This document shows positions 16,163 through 26,258 of a DNA stretch of 64,000 nucleotides, piece after piece (position 1 is the first letter of the stretch; each line of letters starts with the position of its first letter). This DNA is from JADHOX01 sp038120515 (GTDB lineage Bacteria; Pseudomonadota; Alphaproteobacteria; Rickettsiales; JABIRX01). The notes under the pieces are model-generated. The model was not told where the DNA came from. It saw only the letters and a program-made list of their open reading frames with translations, and ran no database searches. The stretch is from the NCBI GenBank assembly GCA_038120515.1, contig JAYOLW010000005.1, positions 1 through 64,000 of the forward strand, written 5' to 3'. The position numbers and the translations under genes are program-made.

Positions 16163-17935
16163 ATGTTCATGAACTCAAAACCTGATTATAAAGATAATTT
16201 ATATTTAGCTAAAAGGCTTTTTAAAAATTATGTTTTTCCTTATAAGTTTAAATTTTTCGTATCAATATTACTAATGTTTGTTGTTGCTGGAACAACTGCT
16301 TTTCATGCATATTTAGTCAAACCAGCATTAGATGAAGTGTTTGTCAATCAAAACACAGCTGTGCTTATTACAATTCCTTTAATAATTATGATTGTAACTA
16401 TAATTAAAGCTTTTGCCAGTTACTTTCAGATGCTGCTTATGAGCTATGTAAATATTTTAATTACAGCAGATCTTCGAAAAGAATTATATAACCATTTTAT
16501 TTATTCAGATATTTCAACCTTACATAAATCATCTTCAGGCGAAATGATTGCTCGTATAATGATGGATATTAGTCGCATAACTGGTGGAATTTCGACTGCA
16601 GTAAACGGTTTCTTCAAGCAGCTCGTAACACTTATAGCACTTGTTGGGGTAATGTTTTATCAATCAATCGAGCTTGCACTAATAGCCTTTGTTGGCTTTC
16701 CGCTTGCAATCTATCCTGTATATAAAATCGGAAAAAAACTCAGGCACTTATCTTTTGGTGATCAAGCGTTAGCACAAAAATTCTTATCACAAATGAGCGA
16801 TAGTCTTCAATATAGTAAATTAGTTAAATCATATAATTGTGAAGAGTTTGAAACCAAAAGAATGGGAGGTATCATTGAGGGTATAAATAAACTTTCAAAA
16901 AAAATCGCACGGTTATCACTTATATCATCACCTTTTGTTGAAATGCTTGGTGGTATTGGTGTTGCAGCAGTAATTTGGTATGGCGGCTTTCAAGTGCTTA
17001 ACGGCGAAACTACCCCAGGTGCATTCTTCTCTTTTTTTACAGCCATGATGATGGCATATAAGCCTTTAAAATCAGTGTCTGGAATGAATGCAGGAATTCA
17101 ATTAGGACTTGGTGGAACAGAAAGATATTTTACAACAATCGATCAAAAACCATTAATAAAAGACAGTAAAACTGCAAAGTCAATTTCAGTAGTGCAAGGG
17201 AATATTACTTTTGAAAATGTTTACTTCAATTATATCAAGGACAAAACAGCCTTAAATGGCATAAATCTTGAAATTAAATCAGGTGAAACAGTTGCATTAG
17301 TTGGTCCATCAGGTGGAGGAAAATCAACAATCCTAAGCATGATCCTTAGATTCTATGATCCAAAATCAGGTCAAATATTAATTGACGGCCATAATATCAA
17401 AGACCTAACTATTTCTTCGCTCAGGCAATCTATGGCAGTAGTTAATCAAGAAGTCATGCTTTTTGATGATACAATCTTTGAAAATATTAGATACGGAAAA
17501 CAAGACGCCACCGAAGCGCAAATAATAGAAGCGGCAAAACTTGCCGAAGCTGATGAATTTATAAATGAATTACCGGAAAAATATAATTCACAAATTGGCC
17601 AAAATGGTATTATGCTTTCTGGCGGGCAAAGACAAAGAATCGCAATTGCAAGAGCAATTTTATACAACTCACCTATATTGCTGCTTGATGAGGCAACGTC
17701 TGCTCTTGATCCAATCTCTGAACATTTGGTTAAAAACGCTTTAGCTAAGCTGATGAAAGGCAAAACATCTATAGTGATTGCGCATCGATTATCAACTGTA
17801 TTACATGCTGATAAAATATGTGTGGTTATGGATGGTAGGATTGTTGAGGTTGGTACTCATAAAGATCTATTAGAAAAGGACGGTGAATATGCAAATCTTT
17901 ACAATAAACAATTTGAGCTTGCTCAAGATATTTAA
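16163..17935 (+). CDS. ABC transporter, fused permease-ATPase, MsbA-like lipid exporter
   Basis: A half-size exporter (590 residues) with six membrane segments in the first ~310 residues, then an ATPase domain: Walker A GPSGGGKST, Q-loop VNQEVMLFD, signature LSGGQRQR, Walker B LLLDEATSALD and H-loop IAHRLST. The layout matches MsbA/lipid A exporters, which flip lipid-linked saccharide across the inner membrane. Its position between heptose and glycosyltransferase genes fits a role in LPS export. The ATG at 16163 is followed by another at 16169; neither has a clear ribosome site. Confidence 0.9.
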   Translation: MFMNSKPDYKDNLYLAKRLFKNYVFPYKFKFFVSILLMFVVAGTTAFHAYLVKPALDEVFVNQNTAVLITIPLIIMIVTIIKAFASYFQMLLMSYVNILITADLRKELYNHFIYSDISTLHKSSSGEMIARIMMDISRITGGISTAVNGFFKQLVTLIALVGVMFYQSIELALIAFVGFPLAIYPVYKIGKKLRHLSFGDQALAQKFLSQMSDSLQYSKLVKSYNCEEFETKRMGGIIEGINKLSKKIARLSLISSPFVEMLGGIGVAAVIWYGGFQVLNGETTPGAFFSFFTAMMMAYKPLKSVSGMNAGIQLGLGGTERYFTTIDQKPLIKDSKTAKSISVVQGNITFENVYFNYIKDKTALNGINLEIKSGETVALVGPSGGGKSTILSMILRFYDPKSGQILIDGHNIKDLTISSLRQSMAVVNQEVMLFDDTIFENIRYGKQDATEAQIIEAAKLAEADEFINELPEKYNSQIGQNGIMLSGGQRQRIAIARAILYNSPILLLDEATSALDPISEHLVKNALAKLMKGKTSIVIAHRLSTVLHADKICVVMDGRIVEVGTHKDLLEKDGEYANLYNKQFELAQDI

Positions 17936-17939
17936 TTGT

Positions 17940-18701
17940 TCAGTTTTTTATATATTTATTTTCAAAATATTTAGCGATTTTTAGGAAACGATAAAAAGAC
18001 CATATTAGTGACATCGCAAAGCCCCAAAAACCATTAAAACATTCTCTTCTAATAAAATAGTATTTTATAAAGGAAACTGGGAATTCAGTTATAAGCCGCA
18101 GCATCGAGTAAGATTTCTTTTTAGCTTTAACTGATTCATTAAGTTCATTTGTGTAAAAAATAAGCTTCTGAACCGTTTGTGAGAAACTTATAAAAGAATG
18201 ATGATGAACGCATGATTTAAACTGGAAAACCTTCTCTGATTTTTTTTTTGGAACAATCCTATCATGCACATAATCATCCTGCATATAAGCAAAATCTTTA
18301 TGATATAATCTTATTAAATTATATTTCCTGGCAAATAATCTTGGTTTTTTAAAACTAGGATATATCTGACCTATTTTGATATTACAAATTTTAGCTTTTG
18401 GATTTTTCTTAAAAGCTAAAATTTCTGTAATTAAGTCATCTGACAATTCTTCATCTGCATCAATTGATAATAACCAATCATTTGAGCATAAATTACTGGC
18501 ATGAATTTTTTGTCTCGAATAATTCTCCCATTTATTAAAAGAGGTTTTAACACCGTGAGCCTTAGCTATCTCAATGGTTTTATCAGTTGAACCAGAATCA
18601 ACTAATATTATTTCATCAGCAACCTGTTTAAGCGCAATTAGAGTTTTCTCTATTCTCTGCTCTTCGTTTTGAGTAATTATATATGCTGAAATTTTAATCA
18701 T
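17940..18701 (-). CDS. Glycosyltransferase family 2, LPS core type (WaaE/KdtX-like)
   Basis: A 253-residue GT2 enzyme: the nucleotide-binding start ISAYIITQNEEQRIEKTL, the DSGSTDKT segment, and the metal-binding DADEE motif near residue 80. The overall pattern (VDSGSTDKTIEIA, then NWLLSIDADEELS-like, then RLYHK and a C-terminal hydrophobic helix pair) matches the WaaE/KdtX group that adds glucose to the LPS inner-core heptose. The gene is convergent with the MsbA-like exporter, four bases apart. Sugar specificity cannot be read from sequence. Confidence 0.87.
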   Translation of the reverse strand: MIKISAYIITQNEEQRIEKTLIALKQVADEIILVDSGSTDKTIEIAKAHGVKTSFNKWENYSRQKIHASNLCSNDWLLSIDADEELSDDLITEILAFKKNPKAKICNIKIGQIYPSFKKPRLFARKYNLIRLYHKDFAYMQDDYVHDRIVPKKKSEKVFQFKSCVHHHSFISFSQTVQKLIFYTNELNESVKAKKKSYSMLRLITEFPVSFIKYYFIRRECFNGFWGFAMSLIWSFYRFLKIAKYFENKYIKN

Positions 18702-18721
18702 AAATAGAGCTTAATAAAATA

Positions 18722-19807
18722 TTATGCAGCATCACTAACAATATTTAATTCTTCAAAAATTTCATCGAAAATATTTGCTAAATTTTGATATGAATATTTA
18801 TTTATTAAATCTTGAGTGGCATTTGTAACCATTTTATTAGCTAAATCTGGTTTATTTACAATATCTTGAATGGCTTCATAAATTTTTATTGGCATCTCAT
18901 CTAATGGCTCTCTTGTTACAATTATACCATTATGACCATTTTTAATAATAGTAGCAGGACCGTCAGAGTCACTAACGACAACAGGAACTTTATATTTCAT
19001 TGACTCAATTACAACAATACCAAAACTTTCATTCATCGATGGCAAAACAAAAATATCAATAGCATTAAAAAAGGCAGCTTTATCTTGAACCCAACCCAGA
19101 AAATTAACATTATTTTCAATACCAAGATCTTTTGCTAAATTAATTAAATTTTCTTTTTCCTCTCCTTCACCAGCAATAATTAGGATTAAATTATCTTTAC
19201 AATCTTTGCAAAATTTAATGACCTCTAATAATTTATCAACCCCTTTATCTTTAATTAGATTACACATAACACCAATTCTAATTGGCTTTGATGAATCAAT
19301 AGTCTTTTGCTTGATCTGCTCAATCTCATTTTCAGTGAAATCAATTACATTTGGAATAGTAACAACGTCTTCTTGCTTTTTACCCAATGTCACAATTTTC
19401 TCATTAATATAATCATTTACACATAATATCTTATCAGCGCCTAACGATCTTTTAACATTATTACTATGATTGACACCAATAAGAGGAATACCATGATTTT
19501 TAATGGCCTTATGCGCAAAGAGCACTCCTTTACCAACATGAGCAAACACTATATCTGCTTGGAAACGATTTATTAACTTTCTAATATTATTGATTGCAAA
19601 TAAATCATAATATCCAAACTTATTATCTATCTCAGAGACTCCAATATTCTCATCTTTCAAGTCATTAATATATGGCGCATCTTTTTTAACAATTGCTAAT
19701 ATTTTATGATGTTCTTGGCAATGTGATTTAAGAATTTTGCAATGGGTTACAAAAGCATCCTCAACACCACCAACCTTATTACTGAGAAGAATATTTACTA
19801 TTTTCAC
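18722..19807 (-). CDS. Glycosyltransferase family 4 (GT-B)
   Basis: The GT4 pattern is clear: N-terminal SNKVGGVEDAF loop for acceptor binding, RIGVMCNLIKDKGVDKLLE at the start of the donor domain, IAGEGEEKENL, NVNFLGWVQDK, and the E-x7-E-type motif in PSMNESFGIVVIESM. It probably adds a sugar to the cytoplasmic side of an LPS or lipid-linked glycan. The GTG at 19807 has AAGG five bases upstream and is preferred to the TTG at 19831. It is transcribed upstream of, and with, the WaaE-like gene, and divergently from rmlA. Confidence 0.88.
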   Translation of the reverse strand: MKIVNILLSNKVGGVEDAFVTHCKILKSHCQEHHKILAIVKKDAPYINDLKDENIGVSEIDNKFGYYDLFAINNIRKLINRFQADIVFAHVGKGVLFAHKAIKNHGIPLIGVNHSNNVKRSLGADKILCVNDYINEKIVTLGKKQEDVVTIPNVIDFTENEIEQIKQKTIDSSKPIRIGVMCNLIKDKGVDKLLEVIKFCKDCKDNLILIIAGEGEEKENLINLAKDLGIENNVNFLGWVQDKAAFFNAIDIFVLPSMNESFGIVVIESMKYKVPVVVSDSDGPATIIKNGHNGIIVTREPLDEMPIKIYEAIQDIVNKPDLANKMVTNATQDLINKYSYQNLANIFDEIFEELNIVSDAA

Positions 19808-19962
19808 AATCCTTAATATCAAATTATTCAATAAAATAAGATAATAAGATATTTGAAATATTGCAAAAATTAAATAATTTATTAGTAAAGTTTGATTAAA
19901 ATGACAAATTGAAAATAATTATCACAATATTTTTATCAACCAATTATTAAGTTTCTAAATAA

Positions 19963-20850
19963 ATGAAAGCAATAATCCTTGCAGGAGGAAGCGGAACAAG
20001 ATTAGCACCAGTTACAAACACAGTAAGTAAACAATTACTTCCAGTTTATGACAAGCCAATGATATACTATCCTTTATCAAATATAATGAATGTTGGCATA
20101 AGTGAAATACTTATAATAAGTACCCCAGAGGATACACCCAAAATAAGGAATCTTCTTGGAAGTGGAAATGAACTTGGAATAAATATCTCTTACAAAGTAC
20201 AACCAAATCCTAATGGCATAGCTGAAGCATTTATTTTAGCAGAAGATTTTATTAAAGACGATACTGTAAGCTTAATTCTTGGCGATAATATCTTCTATGG
20301 TAGTGAAATTAGCGGCAAAGAAATTGATCCCAAATTTCAGGAGGCAGTTAATTTAAAAAATGGAGCAAATGTTATTGCTTATCAAGTTAATGACCCTGAA
20401 AGATTTGGCGTAGTTGAACTTGATCAAAACAATCTTGCCATTTCAATTGAAGAAAAACCAAAAGAACCTAAATCTAATTTTGCACTTACTGGTTGGTATT
20501 TTTATGATAATAACGTTGTGAAAATTGCCAAAGGTTTAAAGCCATCAAATCGTGGCGAGCTCGAAATTACTGATGTAAATAATCACTATCTAAATAATAA
20601 AAGCTTGAAAGTGATCAAACTGAATCGTGGCTTTGCCTGGCTTGATGCTGGAACACATGCATCACTTCATAATGCTTCACAATTCATTCAAGTAGTCGAG
20701 AATCGTCAAGGCATCAAAATTGGCTGTATTGAGGAAACTGCTTTTAATAAAGGCTTTATTAATTCAACGCAATTTGCCAATTTGGCTGAGAATTTCAAAA
20801 TTGGTAATTCCTATGGTGATTATTTAAGAAAGATTAGTAAAATCTCATGA
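19963..20850 (+). CDS. rmlA: Glucose-1-phosphate thymidylyltransferase RmlA
   Basis: First enzyme of dTDP-L-rhamnose synthesis; it joins glucose-1-phosphate and dTTP. The start MKAIILAGGSGTRLAPVT is the nucleotide-binding signature, followed by SKQLLPVYDKPMIYYPLS, metal-binding LGDNIFYG and GWYFYD. At 295 residues it is full length. It opens an operon with rmlC, a GT10-like gene, rmlB and rmlD, and overlaps rmlC by four bases (ATGA). The 155 bp upstream are shared with a divergent glycosyltransferase and should hold the promoter. Confidence 0.96.
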   Translation: MKAIILAGGSGTRLAPVTNTVSKQLLPVYDKPMIYYPLSNIMNVGISEILIISTPEDTPKIRNLLGSGNELGINISYKVQPNPNGIAEAFILAEDFIKDDTVSLILGDNIFYGSEISGKEIDPKFQEAVNLKNGANVIAYQVNDPERFGVVELDQNNLAISIEEKPKEPKSNFALTGWYFYDNNVVKIAKGLKPSNRGELEITDVNNHYLNNKSLKVIKLNRGFAWLDAGTHASLHNASQFIQVVENRQGIKIGCIEETAFNKGFINSTQFANLAENFKIGNSYGDYLRKISKIS

Positions 20851-21392
20851 AAATTTTAAACACAGATATTGCAGATTTAAAAATTATAAAATTAAATCTT
20901 TTTGGAGATGATAGAGGCTTTTTTGTAGAAAAATTCAAATTATCTGAATTTGAAAAACATAACCTACCGACAAATTTCGTGCAAGATAATCATTCGAAAT
21001 CTGCCCCTAATGTGATAAGAGGTTTACATTATCAGCATAAGCCTGCGCAAGGCAAGTTAGTTGGCTGCACTTCAGGTTTAATTTATGATGTTGCTGTCGA
21101 TATCAGAAAAAGCTCACCCACATTTGGCAAATATTTTGGTATTAATTTGGATCAAGCAACATTACTTTGGATACCAGCTGGTTTTGCTCACGGCTTTTGT
21201 GCGATTGGCGACAAACCTGCAGATCTTTATTACAAGATTACTGGCGGTGAATATAACCCTAATGGTGAAGGCGGAATTATGTGGAACGATTCTGATATAA
21301 ACATAAATTGGCCTGTAAAAGAACCTATAATTTCTGAACGTGATAAAAAACAACAAAGTTTAAAAGAATATTCACTTAATCCTAAATTTTAA
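20847..21392 (+). CDS. rmlC: dTDP-4-dehydrorhamnose 3,5-epimerase RmlC
   Basis: Third enzyme of the rhamnose pathway, a cupin-fold epimerase acting at C3 and C5. Motifs include FGDDRGFFVEKF, the catalytic-His segment IRGLHYQ, VAVDIRKSSPTFGK, and WIPAGFAHGFCA. At 181 residues it is full length. The start overlaps the rmlA stop by four bases, and its own stop shares one base with the next start (TAATG), giving tight coupling. Confidence 0.96.
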   Translation: MKILNTDIADLKIIKLNLFGDDRGFFVEKFKLSEFEKHNLPTNFVQDNHSKSAPNVIRGLHYQHKPAQGKLVGCTSGLIYDVAVDIRKSSPTFGKYFGINLDQATLLWIPAGFAHGFCAIGDKPADLYYKITGGEYNPNGEGGIMWNDSDININWPVKEPIISERDKKQQSLKEYSLNPKF

Positions 21393-22414
21393 TGATTAAA
21401 GTCAAATTAACAAAGAAGGGCGGTGCTCACATATTTAAAAGACAATTTCCTGATCCAGAATCTTTAATTTGGAACGATTTACAATTTAGCCTTGATCCTA
21501 ATTGCAAAGATTATGATTGGTTATGCTTAATTGACAGAGGAGTCCATATTGAAAAAATAGATTGTGACCCTAATAAAACAATTTTCATTGCAACAGAACC
21601 ATCTTCAATCACATATTATGGTAAAAATTTTGTTAAACAATTTGGTTATATTTTAACTAATCAATCTAGCAAAAATTTACCTCACAAAAGAGCAATAAGG
21701 CATTGCCCAGGTAATCACTGGTTCTACGAAAAACCATATCAAAAAATTGCAAATGATAAACCTTATAACAAAACAAAACTAATATCAGCAATTGCAACTA
21801 ATAAAGTTGAAAAGCATACTTATCACTATTTGAGATATCAAATAATCAAAAATATGTCTGAGCAAATAAAGAATTTAGACATATTATATTCTTATAAAAA
21901 ACTTGAGCATATATTTCAATCATCATTCAAGAATGCAAAATATGTTACTTCAAAATCATCAATGATTGATGATTACAAATATCATCTTGCCATAGGTAAT
22001 GAATTGGGCGCAGATATTTTAACAGAAAGAGTAACCGACGCGTTTTTGGGATTTTCTGTTCCTATTGTTTGGGGTTGCACGAATATCTCAAATTATTTTC
22101 CAGAAAAAAGTTTTATAGAAATTGACATAACTAAACCAGATGAATCAATTCAGAAAATTTTAAAGATCATCAACAATCCTGATGATTATAAAGAACGACT
22201 AGAATCTGTAATTGAAGCCAGAAATTTAGTGCTTACAAAATATAATCTAATGGGAATAATTGAGGATATAATACAAAACCATGACGAAAATCAAAAAATT
22301 ACAAATAGTAAATATATTTTCAGTAGAAGAATAATAAGAATATTAAATCCAATGGAATTAATTGGGTTTGGTCTTTTTAAACTCAGAAACTTTACCAAAA
22401 ACTTTTTAAATTAA
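21392..22414 (+). CDS. Glycosyltransferase family 10 (fucosyltransferase)-like protein
   Basis: The C-terminal half carries the alpha-1,3-fucosyltransferase pattern: DYKYHLAIGNE, then LTERVTDAFLGFSVPIVWG and ISNYFPEKSFIEID, comparable to the GT10 signature with an acidic residue before the Lys/Arg and a PIxWG loop. GT10 enzymes use GDP-fucose; here an fcl-like gene is at 38.7 kb and GDP-heptose enzymes are at 40.5-44.0 kb, so a GDP-6-deoxysugar donor is plausible. Its position inside the dTDP-rhamnose operon (between rmlC and rmlB) is notable. The first ~130 residues are unrecognised. Confidence 0.75.
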   Translation: MIKVKLTKKGGAHIFKRQFPDPESLIWNDLQFSLDPNCKDYDWLCLIDRGVHIEKIDCDPNKTIFIATEPSSITYYGKNFVKQFGYILTNQSSKNLPHKRAIRHCPGNHWFYEKPYQKIANDKPYNKTKLISAIATNKVEKHTYHYLRYQIIKNMSEQIKNLDILYSYKKLEHIFQSSFKNAKYVTSKSSMIDDYKYHLAIGNELGADILTERVTDAFLGFSVPIVWGCTNISNYFPEKSFIEIDITKPDESIQKILKIINNPDDYKERLESVIEARNLVLTKYNLMGIIEDIIQNHDENQKITNSKYIFSRRIIRILNPMELIGFGLFKLRNFTKNFLN

Positions 22415-22417
22415 AAA

Positions 22418-23407
22418 ATGAGTAAATTTACAACTTATCTTGTTACCGGAGGCGCTGGTTTTATTGGCAGTTCATTTGTTGCCCAACAAGTTAACAAAGG
22501 TAAAAAAATTATAGTTCTAGACAAACTCACCTATGCAGGGAAAAAAGAAAATCTCTCATGGATAGATTCAAATAATTACAAACTTATTGTTGGAGATATT
22601 AATGACAAAACACTACTATCTCAAATCTTTAATGAATATAAAATTGATAAATTAGTTCATTTTGCTGCAGAAAGCCATGTTGATAATTCTATTAAAAACC
22701 CAGATGAATTTGTGACAACCAACATTAATGGAACTCATTGTCTACTGCAAGCATCAATAAAAGAATTTCAGAAAAATCCGAATTTTCATTTTCATCATAT
22801 TTCAACTGACGAAGTTTTTGGTGATCTTGAATTAGATGGTGAAGATAAATTCACCGAATCTACACCTTATAATCCATCATCTCCTTATTCAGCATCGAAG
22901 GCAGCATCTGATCATTTAGTTAGAAGCTATCACAGAACTTATAACCTTCCAATCACTATAAGTAATTGTAGTAATAATTATGGTCCAAGACAACATTCTG
23001 AAAAACTCATCCCAACAATCATAAGAAAAGCTTTAGCTGGAGAAGATATTCCAATCTATGGTGATGGTAAAAATATCAGAGATTGGATTCATGTTGATGA
23101 TCATAACAGGGCAGTCGATTTAATTTTAGAAAAAGGTGAAATTGGCGGAACCTATTGTATTGGCGGAAATTGCGAACTTAGTAACAATCAAGTTGTTCAT
23201 AAAATTTGCGAAATACTTGATAAAATAGTCCCCAACACTAATGGTATATCATATAGTAGTCAGATAAGGTTTGTGGAAGACCGAAAAGGCCATGATCGAA
23301 GATATGCAATTGATGCAAACAAAATAGAAAAGGAACTAAATCATAAAAACATTATTAGCTTTGAAGCAGGCATCAAAGAACTAATCATGATGACAATTTC
23401 GAAATAA
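22418..23407 (+). CDS. rmlB: dTDP-glucose 4,6-dehydratase RmlB
   Basis: Second enzyme of rhamnose synthesis, an extended SDR. NAD-binding VTGGAGFIGS is at the start; catalytic STDEVFG supplies the Thr-Asp-Glu triad, and PYSASKAASD has the YxxxK pair. It also has NCSNNYGPRQHSEKLIP and RDWIHVDDH, typical of RmlB. At 329 residues it is slightly shorter than many. It starts three bases after the GT10-like gene. Confidence 0.96.
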   Translation: MSKFTTYLVTGGAGFIGSSFVAQQVNKGKKIIVLDKLTYAGKKENLSWIDSNNYKLIVGDINDKTLLSQIFNEYKIDKLVHFAAESHVDNSIKNPDEFVTTNINGTHCLLQASIKEFQKNPNFHFHHISTDEVFGDLELDGEDKFTESTPYNPSSPYSASKAASDHLVRSYHRTYNLPITISNCSNNYGPRQHSEKLIPTIIRKALAGEDIPIYGDGKNIRDWIHVDDHNRAVDLILEKGEIGGTYCIGGNCELSNNQVVHKICEILDKIVPNTNGISYSSQIRFVEDRKGHDRRYAIDANKIEKELNHKNIISFEAGIKELIMMTISK

Positions 23408-23453
23408 GACACAAATGATTTTTTATACAACTCAACATAGTTAAGGTTTCTTT

Positions 23454-24365
23454 ATGAATCATGATTTAACCTTCATAATAGTCACATTTAATTCCGCTAG
23501 TATTATTGGAATTTGTTTAGATAGATTGTCCAAAATAAGTTCTAATATTATTGTCTCTGATAATAATAGTAATGACTCAACCCTAGCCATTATCAAAAAA
23601 AACTACCCAAAGGTTCATTTAATTGAAAACAAACAAAACCTAGGATTTTCTAAAGCCAATAATATAGCCTTTCAATTTGTAAAAACTGATTACTTTGCGA
23701 TCATAAATCCTGATTGTTTTATTGATGGAAATTCAGTTGAAAGAATTCATATTGTAATGAAACAAAATCCTGACATAGCAATTGCAAGTGCAATACATTA
23801 TGCTGGGTCATTCAATCAAGATAAAAGCAAAATTATTAACAAGAAAATTGACTATATTGCGCATAAAGGTTATTCATCATCTCATAATGATTATTATACA
23901 ACAAGATTTCTAAGCGGTTGCTTTATGTTCATTAGAAAAGAAATTTTTGATAAAATAGGCTTTTTTGATGAAGGTTTTTTCTTATATTGTGAGGATAATG
24001 AAATATGCAAAAGAGTCATGAAAAATGGATATAAACTGGCTGTTATTAAAGATACTGAACAAATTCATTTATCAAAGCAATCAACTGGCGAACTTAGCCC
24101 TCAGGTAAAAGAAGGTATTATGTGGCATCAATTTGGCTTCAGCAAATGTTATTACACAGAATGCGTTCACAATAGATTTATAGCAAGCTTAAAAGCTATG
24201 AGAAATATAACAAAAGCCTTTATCAAAGAAATTCCCTATTATTTTGCCCTAAAAGAAAAAAATCTAAAAAACCATGCTATTATAAATGGATCACTAGCAT
24301 ATTTAATTGGCAAAGGTGCGTTTGATCAGAATGGCAATCCAAGAATGATGGATTATCATGACTAG
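23454..24365 (+). CDS. Glycosyltransferase family 2, rhamnosyltransferase-like
   Basis: This 303-residue GT-A enzyme has the N-terminal LTFIIVTFNSA, the SDNNSNDST segment, NKQNLGFSKANNIAF, and the DxD-like INPDCFID, followed by GCFMFIRKEIFDKIGFFDEGFFLYCEDNEIC. That block is the pattern of the RfbF/WbbL rhamnosyltransferase group. Its place within the rml operon supports rhamnose as donor. A ribosome-site-like AAGG lies 10 bases before the ATG. The gene overlaps rmlD by eight bases. Confidence 0.88.
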   Translation: MNHDLTFIIVTFNSASIIGICLDRLSKISSNIIVSDNNSNDSTLAIIKKNYPKVHLIENKQNLGFSKANNIAFQFVKTDYFAIINPDCFIDGNSVERIHIVMKQNPDIAIASAIHYAGSFNQDKSKIINKKIDYIAHKGYSSSHNDYYTTRFLSGCFMFIRKEIFDKIGFFDEGFFLYCEDNEICKRVMKNGYKLAVIKDTEQIHLSKQSTGELSPQVKEGIMWHQFGFSKCYYTECVHNRFIASLKAMRNITKAFIKEIPYYFALKEKNLKNHAIINGSLAYLIGKGAFDQNGNPRMMDYHD

Positions 24366-25227
24366 AATAATTATCTTTGGCAAGAATGGACAGGTTGCAT
24401 CAAATTTACTTGAGATTTTCGCATATGATAAAAATTTTGAGATATTTAACTATTCATCAGCCGAAATTGATTTTAACGAGATAGCAAATCTTTCAGTAAA
24501 ATTAGATGAGCTTCCAACTGCAGATTTTATGATAAACGCAACCGCATATAATCATGTAGATCAAGCTGAAGATGAGCCTATTAAAGCAGATAATATTAAT
24601 CATCAATCAGTCCGCATAATTGCCAACTTCTGCAAAGGAAAATCTATCAAGCTAATTCATTATTCGACAAATTATGTATTTGATGGCAAGGGCGATGATG
24701 CATATTTTGAAGATAATATTGAAAACTTAAAACCATTATCAATCTACGGGAAGTCTAAACTTGCTGGTGAAAAGGCAATCATATCAAGTGGCTGTAACTA
24801 TTTAATTTTTAGAGTCGCTACGGTTTTTGATTTAAACAAAACTAATAATTTCCCTGCTAAAATTAAAGAACTAGCGCAAACAAGAGATGAGCTGAAAATC
24901 GTAAATGATCAATTTACAAACCCAACTAATAGCTATGATATTGCAAGATCTACAAAAATTATCATTGAGCAAATAATTGCTAGCAGAAAATTCAAAAATG
25001 GAATTTATCACATGGTTAGTAACAAACCTGCTTCATATTATGATATTGCATGTGAGGTACTAAAGTCACAAAAAACAAAAATCATACCTGTTGATAGTTC
25101 GCTTTTTCCAACTAAGGCAGCAAGGCCTAAAAATGGCGTTTTAAATTGTGATAAAATAAAAAAAGATTTTGGTATTGAAATCATATTAAATTATGCCTGT
25201 CTTCATCATATTAAAAAATCTTTATGA
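24358..25227 (+). CDS. rmlD: dTDP-4-dehydrorhamnose reductase RmlD
   Basis: Final enzyme of dTDP-rhamnose synthesis. The start IIIFGKNGQVASNL is the RmlD nucleotide-binding loop, NATAYNHVDQAEDEP is a strong family signature, STNYVFDG holds the catalytic Thr, and IYGKSKLAGE has the YxxxK pair. At 289 residues it is the expected length. It overlaps both neighbours (8 bases upstream, 4 downstream). Confidence 0.95.
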   Translation: MTRIIIFGKNGQVASNLLEIFAYDKNFEIFNYSSAEIDFNEIANLSVKLDELPTADFMINATAYNHVDQAEDEPIKADNINHQSVRIIANFCKGKSIKLIHYSTNYVFDGKGDDAYFEDNIENLKPLSIYGKSKLAGEKAIISSGCNYLIFRVATVFDLNKTNNFPAKIKELAQTRDELKIVNDQFTNPTNSYDIARSTKIIIEQIIASRKFKNGIYHMVSNKPASYYDIACEVLKSQKTKIIPVDSSLFPTKAARPKNGVLNCDKIKKDFGIEIILNYACLHHIKKSL

Positions 25228-26258
25228 AAATTATTCAATTCCTTAATAACACAGGTTCACATATGGGAGGAGTTGAGCAATGTACAATCAACTACTCAAG
25301 ATCATTACTTCATGACAATAAAAATGAAGTACATACTTTAATACCTAATAAAGATGTTTCTTATAGGAATCATCTTCATGGCAATATTTATGAACTAAAT
25401 ATTAATAATAAGTTAAGATTATTTTTTGAATTATTTAGAATTATTAAAACGCACAAACCAGATTTCTTTATTCTGCATACCTCTCGAGGCCTTAGAATTT
25501 TAAAATATCTTTCAAAAATTTACAAATTTAAAATTATCGGCATTAATCATGGCTTTAACTTAAAAAAGTTTGTTAAAAACGCAGATATTATTTTCTGTAT
25601 CAATAAAAATCAAATAAAGGAATCTGAGAAATTAATTAATAACAATAAAACCAGAATCATCTATTTCCCAAATGCAACTGAGGTAAATCAAACACTTAAT
25701 ATTAAAAACTTCTCATCTCCTCCAATTATAGGAACATTATCAAGAATAGATTTTAAATATAAGAATTTAGACAAAATTGTATTAGCCGCTAAAATTCTAA
25801 AAGAACGAGAAATTACAGTAATTTTCAAGATAGGGGGTGATTATGGAGAAATTGACAGACTCAAAGCAATGGTAAATGAATTAGAGCTAAATGATTACTT
25901 TATATTTAAAGGCTTGATTACCGACAAAACATCCTTCTTTAAGGAAATCGATATTTTTTGCATGCCATCAAGCGAAGAAACATTTGGACTTTCTTATATT
26001 GAATCAATGTCAAATTCAGTTCCATGTATTGCCACAAATACTCATGGAGCAAATGATATCTTTGATGATAATGTCACCGGATTTATTATACCAAAAGATA
26101 ATCCAAAGCAAATACCAGTTTTATTAGCTGACAAAATAGAAAATATCTTATCAAATCAGGATCTTTGCAAACAAATAGCAACTAATGCTTATTATTTTGT
26201 GAATGATAATTTTTCTCTTGATTCAATGCGCAAAAGATTTCTTAGTGTCAGTAAGTAA
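25224..26258 (+). CDS. Glycosyltransferase family 4 (GT-B)
   Basis: The N-terminal acceptor loop SHMGGVEQCTINYSRSL and the donor-domain elements IGTLSRIDFKYKNLDKIVLAA, FKIGGDYGEIDRLKAM, FKGLITDKTSFFKEIDIFCMPSSEETFGLSYIESMSNSVP (which holds the E-x7-E motif) identify GT4. It ends the rhamnose operon; the next 221 bp contain no gene that I can support. It resembles the GT4 at 18722 in the same regions. Donor sugar is unknown. Confidence 0.88.
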   Translation: MKIIQFLNNTGSHMGGVEQCTINYSRSLLHDNKNEVHTLIPNKDVSYRNHLHGNIYELNINNKLRLFFELFRIIKTHKPDFFILHTSRGLRILKYLSKIYKFKIIGINHGFNLKKFVKNADIIFCINKNQIKESEKLINNNKTRIIYFPNATEVNQTLNIKNFSSPPIIGTLSRIDFKYKNLDKIVLAAKILKEREITVIFKIGGDYGEIDRLKAMVNELELNDYFIFKGLITDKTSFFKEIDIFCMPSSEETFGLSYIESMSNSVPCIATNTHGANDIFDDNVTGFIIPKDNPKQIPVLLADKIENILSNQDLCKQIATNAYYFVNDNFSLDSMRKRFLSVSK

